Part shown: piece after piece, positions 7,588 to 14,820 of the stretch
Numbering within the stretch: position 1 is the stretch's first letter
Layout: every line of letters starts with the position of its first letter
Assembly (NCBI GenBank): GCA_964514105.1
Contig: CAZEPJ010000074.1
Coordinates: forward strand, 1 to 22,001
DNA from: CAZEPJ01 sp964514105
Lineage (GTDB): Bacteria > Desulfobacterota > Desulfocorpusculales > Desulfocorpusculum
Direction: 5' to 3'
DNA: 22,001 nucleotides
Notes under the pieces: model-generated
Databases searched by the model: none
Seen by the model: the letters and a program-made list of their open reading frames with translations, nothing else
Told to the model about the DNA's origin: nothing
Made by a program: the position numbers and the translations under genes

Positions 7588-8052
7588 CTACTGCAGCTTG
7601 CGCTCCTTGGATTTGCGCTCGATCTTGAGGATCCGCTCCCGGTAGATCTGGGTGTCGATCTCCTCAAAAAGGTCCTGGTAATCCACTACCTTGACCGGCT
7701 CGGGCTTGTACGTGGCGCTGAAGGCCCCACGCTCCTCCTGGCGCACGCCAACCAGAAGCTGGCTCCTGCCCCGGCCCAGGGGCTTGATCTGGGCGCGCAC
7801 CTGGCTTCGGGTGAACTTTCCCTGCAGGATCCCCGTCTCCACGATCCCCGCCGCCGGGTCCGCCTGAACCAGGTCGTATCCTTTCTGGGCAAGCACCGAG
7901 CATAGGGCGGCGTACAGCAGTTCGGGGTCCGCCTCGAACACCCGGCTCTCCATCTCCCGCTGGCTCACCGGATCCAGGGGCACGCACCCGGCGAGGAGAG
8001 CGGGCACGATCATCATGAGAGACACCATCCGGCATGGCCTCATCGCGCGCAT
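7588..8052 (-). CDS. Small outer-membrane-type lipoprotein of unknown function
   Basis: The 154-residue precursor has an N-terminal basic/hydrophobic signal and a lipobox LLAGC (Cys23), followed by VPLD. It should be lipidated and, with no Asp at +2, sorted to the outer membrane if Enterobacterial rules apply. The mature part (about 132 residues) has the pattern of a compact alpha/beta domain (ELLYAALCSVLAQKGYDLVQ, then GIVETGILQG) and a very basic C-terminal helix (ERILKIERKSKERKLQ). It vaguely recalls BamC/LpoB-like lipoprotein folds, but I do not recognise the family. The ATG at 8052 has a strong AGGAGG 4 bases upstream, inside the end of the helicase gene (13-base overlap). A second in-frame ATG at 8043 makes an ATGA overlap with the helicase stop. 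It is the last gene of the acyl-CoA synthetase/helicase operon. Confidence 0.75.
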   Translation of the reverse strand: MRAMRPCRMVSLMMIVPALLAGCVPLDPVSQREMESRVFEADPELLYAALCSVLAQKGYDLVQADPAAGIVETGILQGKFTRSQVRAQIKPLGRGRSQLLVGVRQEERGAFSATYKPEPVKVVDYQDLFEEIDTQIYRERILKIERKSKERKLQ

Positions 8053-10970
8053 GATCCCTCCTTGACCCTGTCCAAGATTCGTTGAATATCCCAGTCCACG
8101 GGGAGACGCACCTTCTGTCCCTCCCTGGTGGCGTACAGGAGAAACCCCTCCCGGCAGCCGAATTCGAAGAGCCGCCGGGTGATCTCAACGTCCTTCTGGC
8201 AATAATCGAGCAGTTCGTCCATGCGCCCGCCCCGAAACCAGGCCACCGCCTGAACCCCGTCGGCTGTCTTGCCCTCGCCCAGGGTCTGCCGGGCCAGATG
8301 TTCCAGGCTGAGCCGGAAACCCAGGCGCCTGCGCACGTCCTCCAGGATGTCGAAGGTGGGCAGCCGGCCCAGATTCTCCGCGGTGTAGGCCGAGAGGACC
8401 CGGTAGTCGAACTGCCGGATGTTGAACCCGACGACCAGGTCCGCAGCCTTGAGGAGACGGATCAGGGCCTCGACCTGCGCTTCCCGGAACTGGTGGAATC
8501 GGCCCACATGGGCGTCGTACACAACCGCTGCCGAGAGGCGCATGAGGTGCTTGTTCTCCCACCCCCCCACCTCCTCTGCCAGTTTCTGAGTCTCCAGGTC
8601 GAAGAAGAGAACCCGCGGCCCCACCGCCTCTTTCACCTCCGCCTCAGCTTTCGCCTCCGTCTCGATTTCGGCCTCCTGCTCCATCCCCTCGCGGGCGCCC
8701 AACTCCTGGGGACTCACCTTTCCCAGCAGGGCCCGGAGGACCAGCAAGGCCGCCCTCTTGTCCAGGGGCTTGTTGCCCGAGCCGCACTTGGGGGAATGAA
8801 TGCACGCCGGGCATCCCTCCTCGCACTGGCACGCCTCCAACATGGCCAGCACCGCCTCCAGGAGATCCTCGATCACCTCGAAGGCCCGTTCGGCGAGCCC
8901 CACCCCGTCGGGGAATCCGTCGTAGACGAATATCGCCCCTTTCCCCAGCTGGGGGTGAAGCGGGATGCTGATCCCCCCCACGTCGTCCCGGTCGCACAGG
9001 GCGAACAGGGGAAACAGCGCGATGATGGCGTGCTCGGCCGCATGGATCCCCCCCATGAAATGGAGACCGGAGCGCTGCACGCCGTCGCGGATGAACGGAT
9101 CGATCTCCAGCCAGATACCCACCGTCTCGAAGACCATGGGGGGGAGGTCCAGGGAATGGCTGCTCAGGAGATCCTGGCCCGAGATCCGCCGCTTCTCGAA
9201 TCCCACCACCCGCTCCGTGACCCGCAGCCGGCCCTGGCGAACCACGAAGTTCCCCACCGGCCGCGACCGCTCCCGGCTGAGTATCTCCGTCTCCTTCTCG
9301 GAACGGGCCCGGGTGTAGTACGAGGCCTCCACCCGCCGCACCCATGCATTTCTTCTCTCCAGATCCAGTCGGGTGACCAGAAAGTGCTCCCCCTTGTGCA
9401 GGTAAATGGCCCCGGCGTGGCACTCGGAGAACGTGCGCCCCCCCGAGGCCTGCCCCACCACCCGCTTGGTCGCCTCCTCCAGAATGGCGAAGGTCTCCCC
9501 CACGGCCCGGATGTCGACGCCCGCGTGGGGGCGGCGCTTGGCCGAAAACCACTCCCCGCCGTCTGCGCTGCGCAGGAGGAGCGCCTCCCGCTCCATCTCC
9601 GCCACCAGGGGCCCCAGATCCCCGGCCATGTCAAACAGGTCGTCCTGCCGGCGCAACGGCAACTCGGCGGCGGCGCACTGGAGGTGCCCTGTGAGGACCT
9701 TGCGGTTCCCCGGATCCACGACGGCCTTCTCGTACCGGCTCTCGAAGAAGCGCTGGGGATGCCGCATGAAGAACTGATCCAGGGCGTCGGGTTGGGCCAC
9801 GAGCACGATGAGCGACTCGCGATCCCCCCGTCCCACGCGCCCGCCCCGCTGCCACGTTCGCACGATGGTCCCCGGGTAGCCCACCAGGAGACACACGTCC
9901 AGCCCCCCCACGTCGATCCCCAGCTCCAGGGCGCTGGTGGAAATCACGCCGTCCATCTCCCCCGTCAGCAGCTTTCGTTCGATCTCCCGGCGCTCCTCGG
10001 GCAGAAAGCCGGCCCGGTACGAGCTGATGCGGCGCCCCAGCCTCGGCCGCTCCCGCAGCAACCAGGTGTGCATGAGCTCCGTGATCTTCCGCGCCTGGGT
10101 GAAGGCGATGGTCTTGAACCCCGCCTCCACGGCCTCCCGGAAGAGGTGGGTGGACAGGGTGTACGGGCTGTCCAAAGGGTTGACGAACAGCAGGTGACGG
10201 CCGGCCCTGGGGGCCCCGTTTTCCTCGATGAGGGCGAAGGGGAGCCCCGTGAGCCGCTCGGCGAACTCCTTGGCATTGGCGATGGTGGCCGACAGGACGA
10301 CGAATCGGGGGTCGCTCCCGTAGTGCCGGCAGATCCTCCGCAGGCGCCGGATCACCTGAACGATGTGGGAGCCGAACACCCCCCGGTACGTGTGGAGCTC
10401 GTCGATGACCACGAACCGGAGGTTCTCGAAGAGCGTCTTCCACTGGGCGTGGTACGGGAGGAGGGACAGGTGCACCATGTCTGGGTTGGAGATCAGGAGC
10501 TGGGGCGGGTCCTCGCGAAGCTTTCGCCGGCGGTGGGCCGGCGTGTCCCCGTCGTACACGGCCGATCGGATCGTCTCTGCGGCGCCGAGGCGGTGGATCC
10601 AGTCCCGGACCACCTTGTGCTGGTCCTGCTCCAACGCCTTGAGGGGGAAGAGGTACAGGGCCCTGCTGCGGGGATCCTCCAGGATGGTCTGGAACACCGG
10701 CAGGGTATAGGTCAGGGTCTTGCCGCTGGCCGTGGGCGTGGCCACGGCCACATGCTCCCCGCGGTGGATGCGCTCCACGGCCTCGGCCTGATGGACGTAC
10801 AGCTCATGGATCCCCTGGCCCAGCAGGACCTTTGTCAACCGCGAATCCAGGGGCGCAGCAGGGGCCCGGCGACGGGCGGGCCTGGGGGGCAGAAACTGGC
10901 GATGGACGATCTGGCCGGCGTAGCGCCTGTGGCCCATGAGGAAATCGATGAACCGGGCCACCTCGGGCAC
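8040..10970 (-). CDS. MrfA-type DEAH helicase fused to MrfB-type DEDDy 3'-5' exonuclease
   Basis: This is a predicted DNA-repair helicase-nuclease of 976 residues. The N-terminal two-thirds is an SF2 helicase of the MrfA/YprA (DUF1998) type: Walker A ATPTASGKT (77-85), DEAH-like DELH (190-193), SAT (227-229), motif VI QRGGRVGRGD (374-383), and the family's C-terminal cysteine cluster C714/C716/C720/C723/C729. A Glu/Ala/Lys-rich linker (762-784) leads to an RNase_H_2-type exonuclease domain. Its DEDDy residues are visible: D791 and E793 (FFDLET), D855 (IRQFDYRVL), and Y923-xxx-D927 (YCQKD). In B. subtilis the helicase MrfA and exonuclease MrfB are separate proteins that repair mitomycin C lesions. 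GTG at 10970 is the start: GGAGG lies 8 bases upstream, and the preceding gene stops 3 bases away. A role in interstrand-crosslink or bulky-adduct repair is inferred from the family. Confidence 0.93.
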   Translation of the reverse strand: MPEVARFIDFLMGHRRYAGQIVHRQFLPPRPARRRAPAAPLDSRLTKVLLGQGIHELYVHQAEAVERIHRGEHVAVATPTASGKTLTYTLPVFQTILEDPRSRALYLFPLKALEQDQHKVVRDWIHRLGAAETIRSAVYDGDTPAHRRRKLREDPPQLLISNPDMVHLSLLPYHAQWKTLFENLRFVVIDELHTYRGVFGSHIVQVIRRLRRICRHYGSDPRFVVLSATIANAKEFAERLTGLPFALIEENGAPRAGRHLLFVNPLDSPYTLSTHLFREAVEAGFKTIAFTQARKITELMHTWLLRERPRLGRRISSYRAGFLPEERREIERKLLTGEMDGVISTSALELGIDVGGLDVCLLVGYPGTIVRTWQRGGRVGRGDRESLIVLVAQPDALDQFFMRHPQRFFESRYEKAVVDPGNRKVLTGHLQCAAAELPLRRQDDLFDMAGDLGPLVAEMEREALLLRSADGGEWFSAKRRPHAGVDIRAVGETFAILEEATKRVVGQASGGRTFSECHAGAIYLHKGEHFLVTRLDLERRNAWVRRVEASYYTRARSEKETEILSRERSRPVGNFVVRQGRLRVTERVVGFEKRRISGQDLLSSHSLDLPPMVFETVGIWLEIDPFIRDGVQRSGLHFMGGIHAAEHAIIALFPLFALCDRDDVGGISIPLHPQLGKGAIFVYDGFPDGVGLAERAFEVIEDLLEAVLAMLEACQCEEGCPACIHSPKCGSGNKPLDKRAALLVLRALLGKVSPQELGAREGMEQEAEIETEAKAEAEVKEAVGPRVLFFDLETQKLAEEVGGWENKHLMRLSAAVVYDAHVGRFHQFREAQVEALIRLLKAADLVVGFNIRQFDYRVLSAYTAENLGRLPTFDILEDVRRRLGFRLSLEHLARQTLGEGKTADGVQAVAWFRGGRMDELLDYCQKDVEITRRLFEFGCREGFLLYATREGQKVRLPVDWDIQRILDRVKEGSCAR

Positions 10971-10973
10971 GTC

Positions 10974-12365
10974 CTAGGCCTCCCCGATCCGCCTGGCGTA
11001 TCGCCACATGTGGGCCATGACGCGGACCCCCATCTCCGGGAAGAGGAAGAACGGCATCTGGTGCCCTTCCAGGAATGCGCGGCAGGACTCCACGTCCTCC
11101 TTGGACCCGAGCAGCGAGAAGAAGACGGGCTTCACCCGGCGCGCCCGGATCAGATCGATCACCGGGACGTACGGCTCGGCCCCGAACATGGCGAACGAGA
11201 TGAAGATGATCCCGTCCACCCCTTCGTCCTCCAGCAGGGCTTCCAGGATCTCCGTGGCGGTCTTTTCAAAACCGTGGGTATTCATGTCGGGGTACAGGTC
11301 CACGGGGTTCTGGGCCTTGGATCGGGTCGAGATCACCCGGGAGAGCCTCTCCAGGGTCGCATCCTTGAAGCGGGCGACCCGCAGCCCCTCCCGCACCGCC
11401 GTGTCGATGCTCATGATCGCCTGCCCACCGCTGTACGTCACCAGGGCGATCCGAGGCCCCCGAGGGAGGGGCATGTCCTGAAACCCCGTGAGGCCGGCCA
11501 AGAGGTCCTCGATCCCCTGCATCCGAAGGACGCCGGCCTGCCGCAGGGCCCCGTCCAGCACCGCGTCCTCCACAGCCATGCTGGCGGTGTGGGATGCGGC
11601 AGCCCTGGCCCCTTCCGCGGTCCGCCCCCCCTTGACCATGAGGACGGGCTTTCGCGCCACGGCATCCCGGGCCACATCGAGGAATCTCCGTCCATCTCGC
11701 ACGTCCTCCACATACATACCCACGATCCGGGTCTGCTCGTCCCGGGCGAGGTACTCCAGGGCATCGGATTCGTCCACGTCCACCTTGTTGCCCAGCCCCA
11801 GGCCCTTGGAGATCTTGAACGACTCGAACGACCCCAAGTACCGCAGGAGGGCCCCGACAAAGATGCCCGATTGGGCGGCGAAACCGATGGCGCCGGGGCG
11901 GACCATCCGGGGGTTGGCGAAGTACGAGCTGGTAAGCCCCGTGGTCGTGTTCACGATCCCCATGGTGTTGGGACCGAAACCGCGCATTCCGCTGGTGCGA
12001 AGGATGTCTCGAACCGCATCCTGATAGATCGCCCCCTCGGCACCGGACTCGGCGAACCCCTCGGCCGAGATGACGATCCCCTTGACCCCCCTTTGGGCGC
12101 ACACCGCCGTTGCCTGGGGCACCAGCCGCGGCGGGATGAGCATCACCGCCAGGTCAACGGGGAACGGCACATCCTCCAGACCTCGATAGAGCCTCATCCC
12201 GTGGACTTCGCCCCCCTGGGGGTTCACCCCCGCGAACCTCCCCTGGAAGCCCGTTTCTTGAAGGACCTTGAGGAGCATGGCCCCCGGCTTCGCCGGATCT
12301 CGAGACGCCCCGATGACCGCCACGCTCCTGGAGTCCAGGACCTCCGCCACGCTTCGCTGACCCAT
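10974..12365 (-). CDS. Acyl-CoA synthetase (NDP-forming), alpha subunit
   Basis: This is the CoA-binding and phospho-histidine subunit of an ADP-forming acyl/acetyl-CoA synthetase, which interconverts acyl-CoA + ADP + Pi with acid + ATP + CoA. The 463-residue product has an N-terminal Rossmann-like CoA-binding domain (SVAVIGASRDPAKPGAMLL, 14-32), a central succinyl-CoA-ligase-like domain (FAAQSGIFVGALL; GLGLGNKVDVDESDALEYL, 188-206) and the ASHTAS motif. In that motif H259 corresponds to the histidine phosphorylated in this family. The protein stops where stand-alone alpha subunits stop. The ATP-grasp beta subunit is not in the window and must be encoded elsewhere, if this is a complete enzyme. 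The ATG at 12365 lies about 31 bases after the predicted transcription start; upstream in-frame ATGs overlap the promoter. It is the first gene of an operon with the MrfAB-like helicase. Confidence 0.88.
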   Translation of the reverse strand: MGQRSVAEVLDSRSVAVIGASRDPAKPGAMLLKVLQETGFQGRFAGVNPQGGEVHGMRLYRGLEDVPFPVDLAVMLIPPRLVPQATAVCAQRGVKGIVISAEGFAESGAEGAIYQDAVRDILRTSGMRGFGPNTMGIVNTTTGLTSSYFANPRMVRPGAIGFAAQSGIFVGALLRYLGSFESFKISKGLGLGNKVDVDESDALEYLARDEQTRIVGMYVEDVRDGRRFLDVARDAVARKPVLMVKGGRTAEGARAAASHTASMAVEDAVLDGALRQAGVLRMQGIEDLLAGLTGFQDMPLPRGPRIALVTYSGGQAIMSIDTAVREGLRVARFKDATLERLSRVISTRSKAQNPVDLYPDMNTHGFEKTATEILEALLEDEGVDGIIFISFAMFGAEPYVPVIDLIRARRVKPVFFSLLGSKEDVESCRAFLEGHQMPFFLFPEMGVRVMAHMWRYARRIGEA

Positions 12366-12402
12366 GCCTCGCCCCCACCGTCTCTTCCCGCGAGATGCTC
12401 TC

Positions 12403-12430
12403 ATTATGGGGGAAGTCCGGGGGATGTCAA
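12403..12430 (-). promoter_or_regulatory. Promoter of the acyl-CoA synthetase / helicase operon
   Basis: On the minus strand a perfect -35 TTGACA (12430-12425) and CATAAT (12408-12403, 5 of 6 matches) are separated by 16 bases. The start site would be near 12396, giving a short leader. It lies between the PHP gene end and the synthetase start, so the two operons are separately initiated. Confidence 0.75.
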
Positions 12431-12506
12431 TCGCCGACACCGACCGTGCCGGGCCCGGGTTTCAGTGGGATGGCCAGAGAATACCGGGTGGGATGGGGTG
12501 CCCCGC

Positions 12507-12520
12507 GCCCCCAACGGGGC
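12507..12520 (-). terminator. Short GC hairpin just after the PHP gene
   Basis: Directly beyond the PHP stop codon the minus strand reads GCCCC-GTT-GGGGGC, a tight stem of five G/C pairs with one extra G. No T-run follows, so it is at best a weak or Rho-assisted terminator for the flavoprotein-DUF2889-PHP operon. Confidence 0.3.
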
Positions 12521-12523
12521 CCT

Positions 12524-13150
12524 CTACCGCAGCGACCCCACGGTGAACCGCCTCTCCCTCAGGGCAGCGATCAGCTCCACTTCGGTGGAGATCTCCCCCT
12601 CGAACACGGTCACGCACCTGCCCAGCTCTTCCAGTCGATGGGCATCGCTGCCGGCTACGCCCAGCAGGCCCAGATGCTCGGCCACCCGTCTGGCCATGGC
12701 GTTCTCGGGCTCCGTGACCTTGCAGTTGAGGATCTCCAGGCCGTCGACCTGCCGAAACACCGAGCGGTGGGCGGCCTGCTCCAGGCTCATCTGGAGCTGG
12801 GCGATGCCGAAGAGGAGAAAGCCCCGAAACGGATGGGCCGCGATCATCAGGCCTCCTGCCGCTTCCACGGCCGGACGCAGGTCCTGGATGGATACGACGC
12901 CCTTGACATCTTCTTCGAAGCCGAACACCAGGATGTCGCCCTGATTGGTGGTGATCTCGTTGCCCCGGAAGAACCGCACCCCGCTCTCCCGGGCCAGGGC
13001 CCGGACCTCGGCCGGATCCCACAGCGACTGATGCTCGGTCAGGCACACGCCATCCAGCCCGATGCGGCGGGCCTCGGCCCCCAGGTCCTGGGGATCGATG
13101 CCGCTGCACGAAGAGCGGGGCCGGGTGTGGACGTGAAGGTCGATCCGCAT
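12524..13150 (-). CDS. PHP-domain metal-dependent hydrolase
   Basis: This is a 208-residue single-domain PHP protein, a likely phosphoesterase with a multinuclear metal site. Expected metal ligands are in order: H6 and H8 (DLHVHT), E39-H40 (LTEH), E65 (RGNE), H106 (AAHPFRG) and D169/H171 (GSDAHR). The length is that of short PHP proteins such as the PHP_C-type hydrolases, and no polymerase or histidinol-phosphatase signature is present. The ATG at 13150 begins 4 bases after the stop of the DUF2889 gene upstream, placing it last in that operon. A longer reading from further upstream would overlap the DUF2889 gene and is not needed, as the catalytic HxH sits right after this ATG. The substrate is unknown. 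Confidence 0.88.
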   Translation of the reverse strand: MRIDLHVHTRPRSSCSGIDPQDLGAEARRIGLDGVCLTEHQSLWDPAEVRALARESGVRFFRGNEITTNQGDILVFGFEEDVKGVVSIQDLRPAVEAAGGLMIAAHPFRGFLLFGIAQLQMSLEQAAHRSVFRQVDGLEILNCKVTEPENAMARRVAEHLGLLGVAGSDAHRLEELGRCVTVFEGEISTEVELIAALRERRFTVGSLR

Positions 13151-13154
13151 GGCC

Positions 13155-13619
13155 TCACCCCGCGGTTTGCCTCGCCAGGCATGTCCCACGGACCTCGGCA
13201 TGGCCCCTCACCCACGCCGCTGCCAGTCCCGCCACGTCTGCCCCGGGATCGGCCCTCAATCCCTGGGCCGCGGCACGGGCCAGCCGCGCTGCATCGAGGC
13301 AACGGCCGCACTCGATGATGATTTCGGCGAAATGCTGGCATCCCTTGCGCCCCACCGTCTGATTGACCCGCGAGGTCCAACCGCTCTCCCGCAGGGAAAT
13401 GCCAACGGCGCCCTGAAGGACCGAAACGGCATCCGGGCACACCGGGGTGGTGTAGCGCTTCATCTGCCCCTCGATCCGCTGGATGACGCCGTCCGAGGTC
13501 CGGACCTCCATTCGGACCTCCATGGCATAGATGTGGTCCTCGAGTATCCCGTGAAAACGCAGCGTATCGGCGTCCAGAGACTCCACCCCCACCAACATGC
13601 TCCGACTGAAGCTGATCAT
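13155..13619 (-). CDS. DUF2889 family protein (copy A, canonical)
   Basis: This is a protein of unknown function matching the DUF2889 pattern, 154 residues and soluble. Recognisable family stretches are LRFHGILEDHIYAMEV (20-35), IEGQMKRYTTPVCPDAV (49-65), GISLRESGWTSRVNQTVGRK (73-92) and GCQHFAEIIIECGRCLD (93-109). Conserved candidates for a metal or cofactor site are C61, C94, H96, E99, C104 and C107. After residue 110 it is Ala-rich and probably helical. The ATG at 13619 has GAGGAG 6 bases upstream. It lies 10 bases after its diverged paralog (copy B) and 4 bases before the PHP gene, so all three must be co-transcribed. The function is not established; the flavoprotein neighbour hints at redox or cofactor chemistry, which is inference. 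Confidence 0.88.
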   Translation of the reverse strand: MISFSRSMLVGVESLDADTLRFHGILEDHIYAMEVRMEVRTSDGVIQRIEGQMKRYTTPVCPDAVSVLQGAVGISLRESGWTSRVNQTVGRKGCQHFAEIIIECGRCLDAARLARAAAQGLRADPGADVAGLAAAWVRGHAEVRGTCLARQTAG

Positions 13620-13629
13620 GGGTTTCTCC

Positions 13630-14118
13630 TCAGAGGTCGAGCCCCTGCATCAGGGGGCTGTCGTCGGCAAAGGCCACGCAGCTTCGCACCAGCCTCGGAT
13701 TGAAGCGCACCATGGCATGAAAGCGCTCGCGGCGCTCTGCCTCGCTCCCCGTCTCCGTGGCCTGGATCTGGGGCACCGTGAAGTGCAGGATCACCGCGTT
13801 GCAGCAATCGAGGACGCCCTCGGCCAGCTCATCGCACCCCGCGCCCCCGCCCATGAGTCCCCTGACGATCTTCCGCAGGCCCGGCCCCACACGCACGCCC
13901 ACGACCTTCTGGAGGAGCGCCGGGGCCCCCGCGCACAGCGGATGGGCCATTCGCGCCAGGCGTCCCTGGGCTTCCACGATCTCCAGATCCGGCAGCCGGA
14001 TCTCGAGTCGCATCTCCCCGTCCATCAGGTTGTCCTTCAACCGCCAGTAAACGCACAGTGCGCCCTCGGAAAGGGGCTCCACCTCGACGATCTTGTTCCT
14101 CTGGAATGCCAGCGTCAT
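13630..14118 (-). CDS. Diverged DUF2889 paralog (copy B)
   Basis: The 162-residue product aligns along its first 110 residues with the neighbouring DUF2889 protein. Matches include a shared opening (AFQRNKIVEVEPL against SFSRSMLVGVESL), E-x-R repeats, EAQGRLARMAHPLC against RIEGQMKRYTTPVC, LQKVVG against LQGAVG, and GCDELAEGVLDCCN against GCQHFAEIIIECGRC. C62, C95, E100 and C105 correspond to C61, C94, E99 and C104 of copy A. The His and the last Cys of copy A are missing, with C106 next to C105 instead. The C-terminal 50 residues are unrelated to copy A. The ATG at 14118 has AGGA 8 bases upstream; a GTG at 14133 is less well placed. It lies 36 bases after the flavoprotein gene. Probably a subunit partner of copy A (inference). 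Confidence 0.8.
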   Translation of the reverse strand: MTLAFQRNKIVEVEPLSEGALCVYWRLKDNLMDGEMRLEIRLPDLEIVEAQGRLARMAHPLCAGAPALLQKVVGVRVGPGLRKIVRGLMGGGAGCDELAEGVLDCCNAVILHFTVPQIQATETGSEAERRERFHAMVRFNPRLVRSCVAFADDSPLMQGLDL

Positions 14119-14154
14119 GGGCTCTTTCCTCACCCGATCAGGAATCCCCTTCTC

Positions 14155-14727
14155 TCACGGCCCGGCCATTCGCCGGCCCAGATCGCGCGCCGCCTGAAGA
14201 TACTCCGGGTGCTGGAGGATCTCGCCCTTGTCGTCCACCCCTCGAACCAGCAGCTCGTCCGCATAGACCACGTCGATGGCGTCGAAGAAGTACTTGACCG
14301 TCAGTTTGGCCCCGTCGAAGAGCCGCTTTCCCCGGGTGGCGCCAACGGCCAAGAAGGCCCCTCGGCGCTCCACGGGCGAGCTGATCCGCTGCTTCACGAT
14401 GTACCGCCGGGCCCAGCCCGCCTGGCACCGGTCGATGAAGGCCTTGGTCGTGGCTGTGACGCTGTAGAAGAAAATGGGGGAGGCCAGAATCACGCGATGG
14501 CAGCCGTCCATGGCGCGGTACAGCGGCACCATGTCGTCCTGTATGGAGCAGACTCCCGCCTCCTTGCAATGGTACAACTCCATGCAAGGGGAGATGGTCA
14601 GGTCCCGCAAGTCGACCCGCTGCACCTGGGCCCCCGCCTCTCGCGCCCCCCGCACGGCTTCGCCCAGGAGGATGTCGGTGTTGCCGCCCCTGCGGGGACT
14701 GCCCTGGATGGCCAGCAGCTTGACCAA
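14155..14727 (-). CDS. Flavodoxin-fold NADPH-dependent FMN reductase / iron-sulfur flavoprotein-like oxidoreductase
   Basis: This is an FMN-binding redox protein, cytoplasmic, 190 residues from the chosen start. The N-terminal LLAIQGSPRRGGNT is the FMN-phosphate loop of the FMN_red/Isf family. ILASPIFFYSVTATTKAFID is the conserved second flavin-binding segment, and AFLAVGATRGKRLFDG follows. The Isf-type cysteine motif is only partly kept: PCMELYHCKEAGVCSIQDDM has C48, C54 and C60, but Leu51 stands where the second cysteine of a C-x2-C-x2-C motif would be. A canonical 4Fe-4S ligand is therefore lost. I prefer the TTG at 14727, because GGAGG lies 8 bases upstream; the GTG at 14736 would overlap that Shine-Dalgarno. 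It is the first gene of a four-gene operon with a strong promoter. Confidence 0.87.
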   Translation of the reverse strand: MVKLLAIQGSPRRGGNTDILLGEAVRGAREAGAQVQRVDLRDLTISPCMELYHCKEAGVCSIQDDMVPLYRAMDGCHRVILASPIFFYSVTATTKAFIDRCQAGWARRYIVKQRISSPVERRGAFLAVGATRGKRLFDGAKLTVKYFFDAIDVVYADELLVRGVDDKGEILQHPEYLQAARDLGRRMAGP

Positions 14728-14771
14728 GTCCGTCACCTCCGAACCCCGGGCGCCTCAAACGAAATGACTCG

Positions 14772-14800
14772 ATTGTAGGAGCCGCGCCATGGCCTGTCAA
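14772..14800 (-). promoter_or_regulatory. Strong promoter of the flavoprotein-DUF2889-PHP operon
   Basis: Minus strand TTGACA (14800-14795), exactly 17 bases, then TACAAT (14777-14772, 5 of 6 matches). The start site would be near 14765, about 38 bases before the TTG start codon. This is among the best consensus matches in the window, which suggests substantial basal expression. Confidence 0.8.
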
Positions 14801-14820
14801 CGGACGGCCTCCTGCGGGGG

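Noticed and set aside
8082..12944. A 1620-codon open frame on the plus strand
   Set aside because: It runs antisense through the synthetase, helicase and PHP genes, whose domain motifs are unmistakable. Its translation is Pro/Gly/His/Asp-rich without any domain, the usual mirror of GC-rich codon bias.
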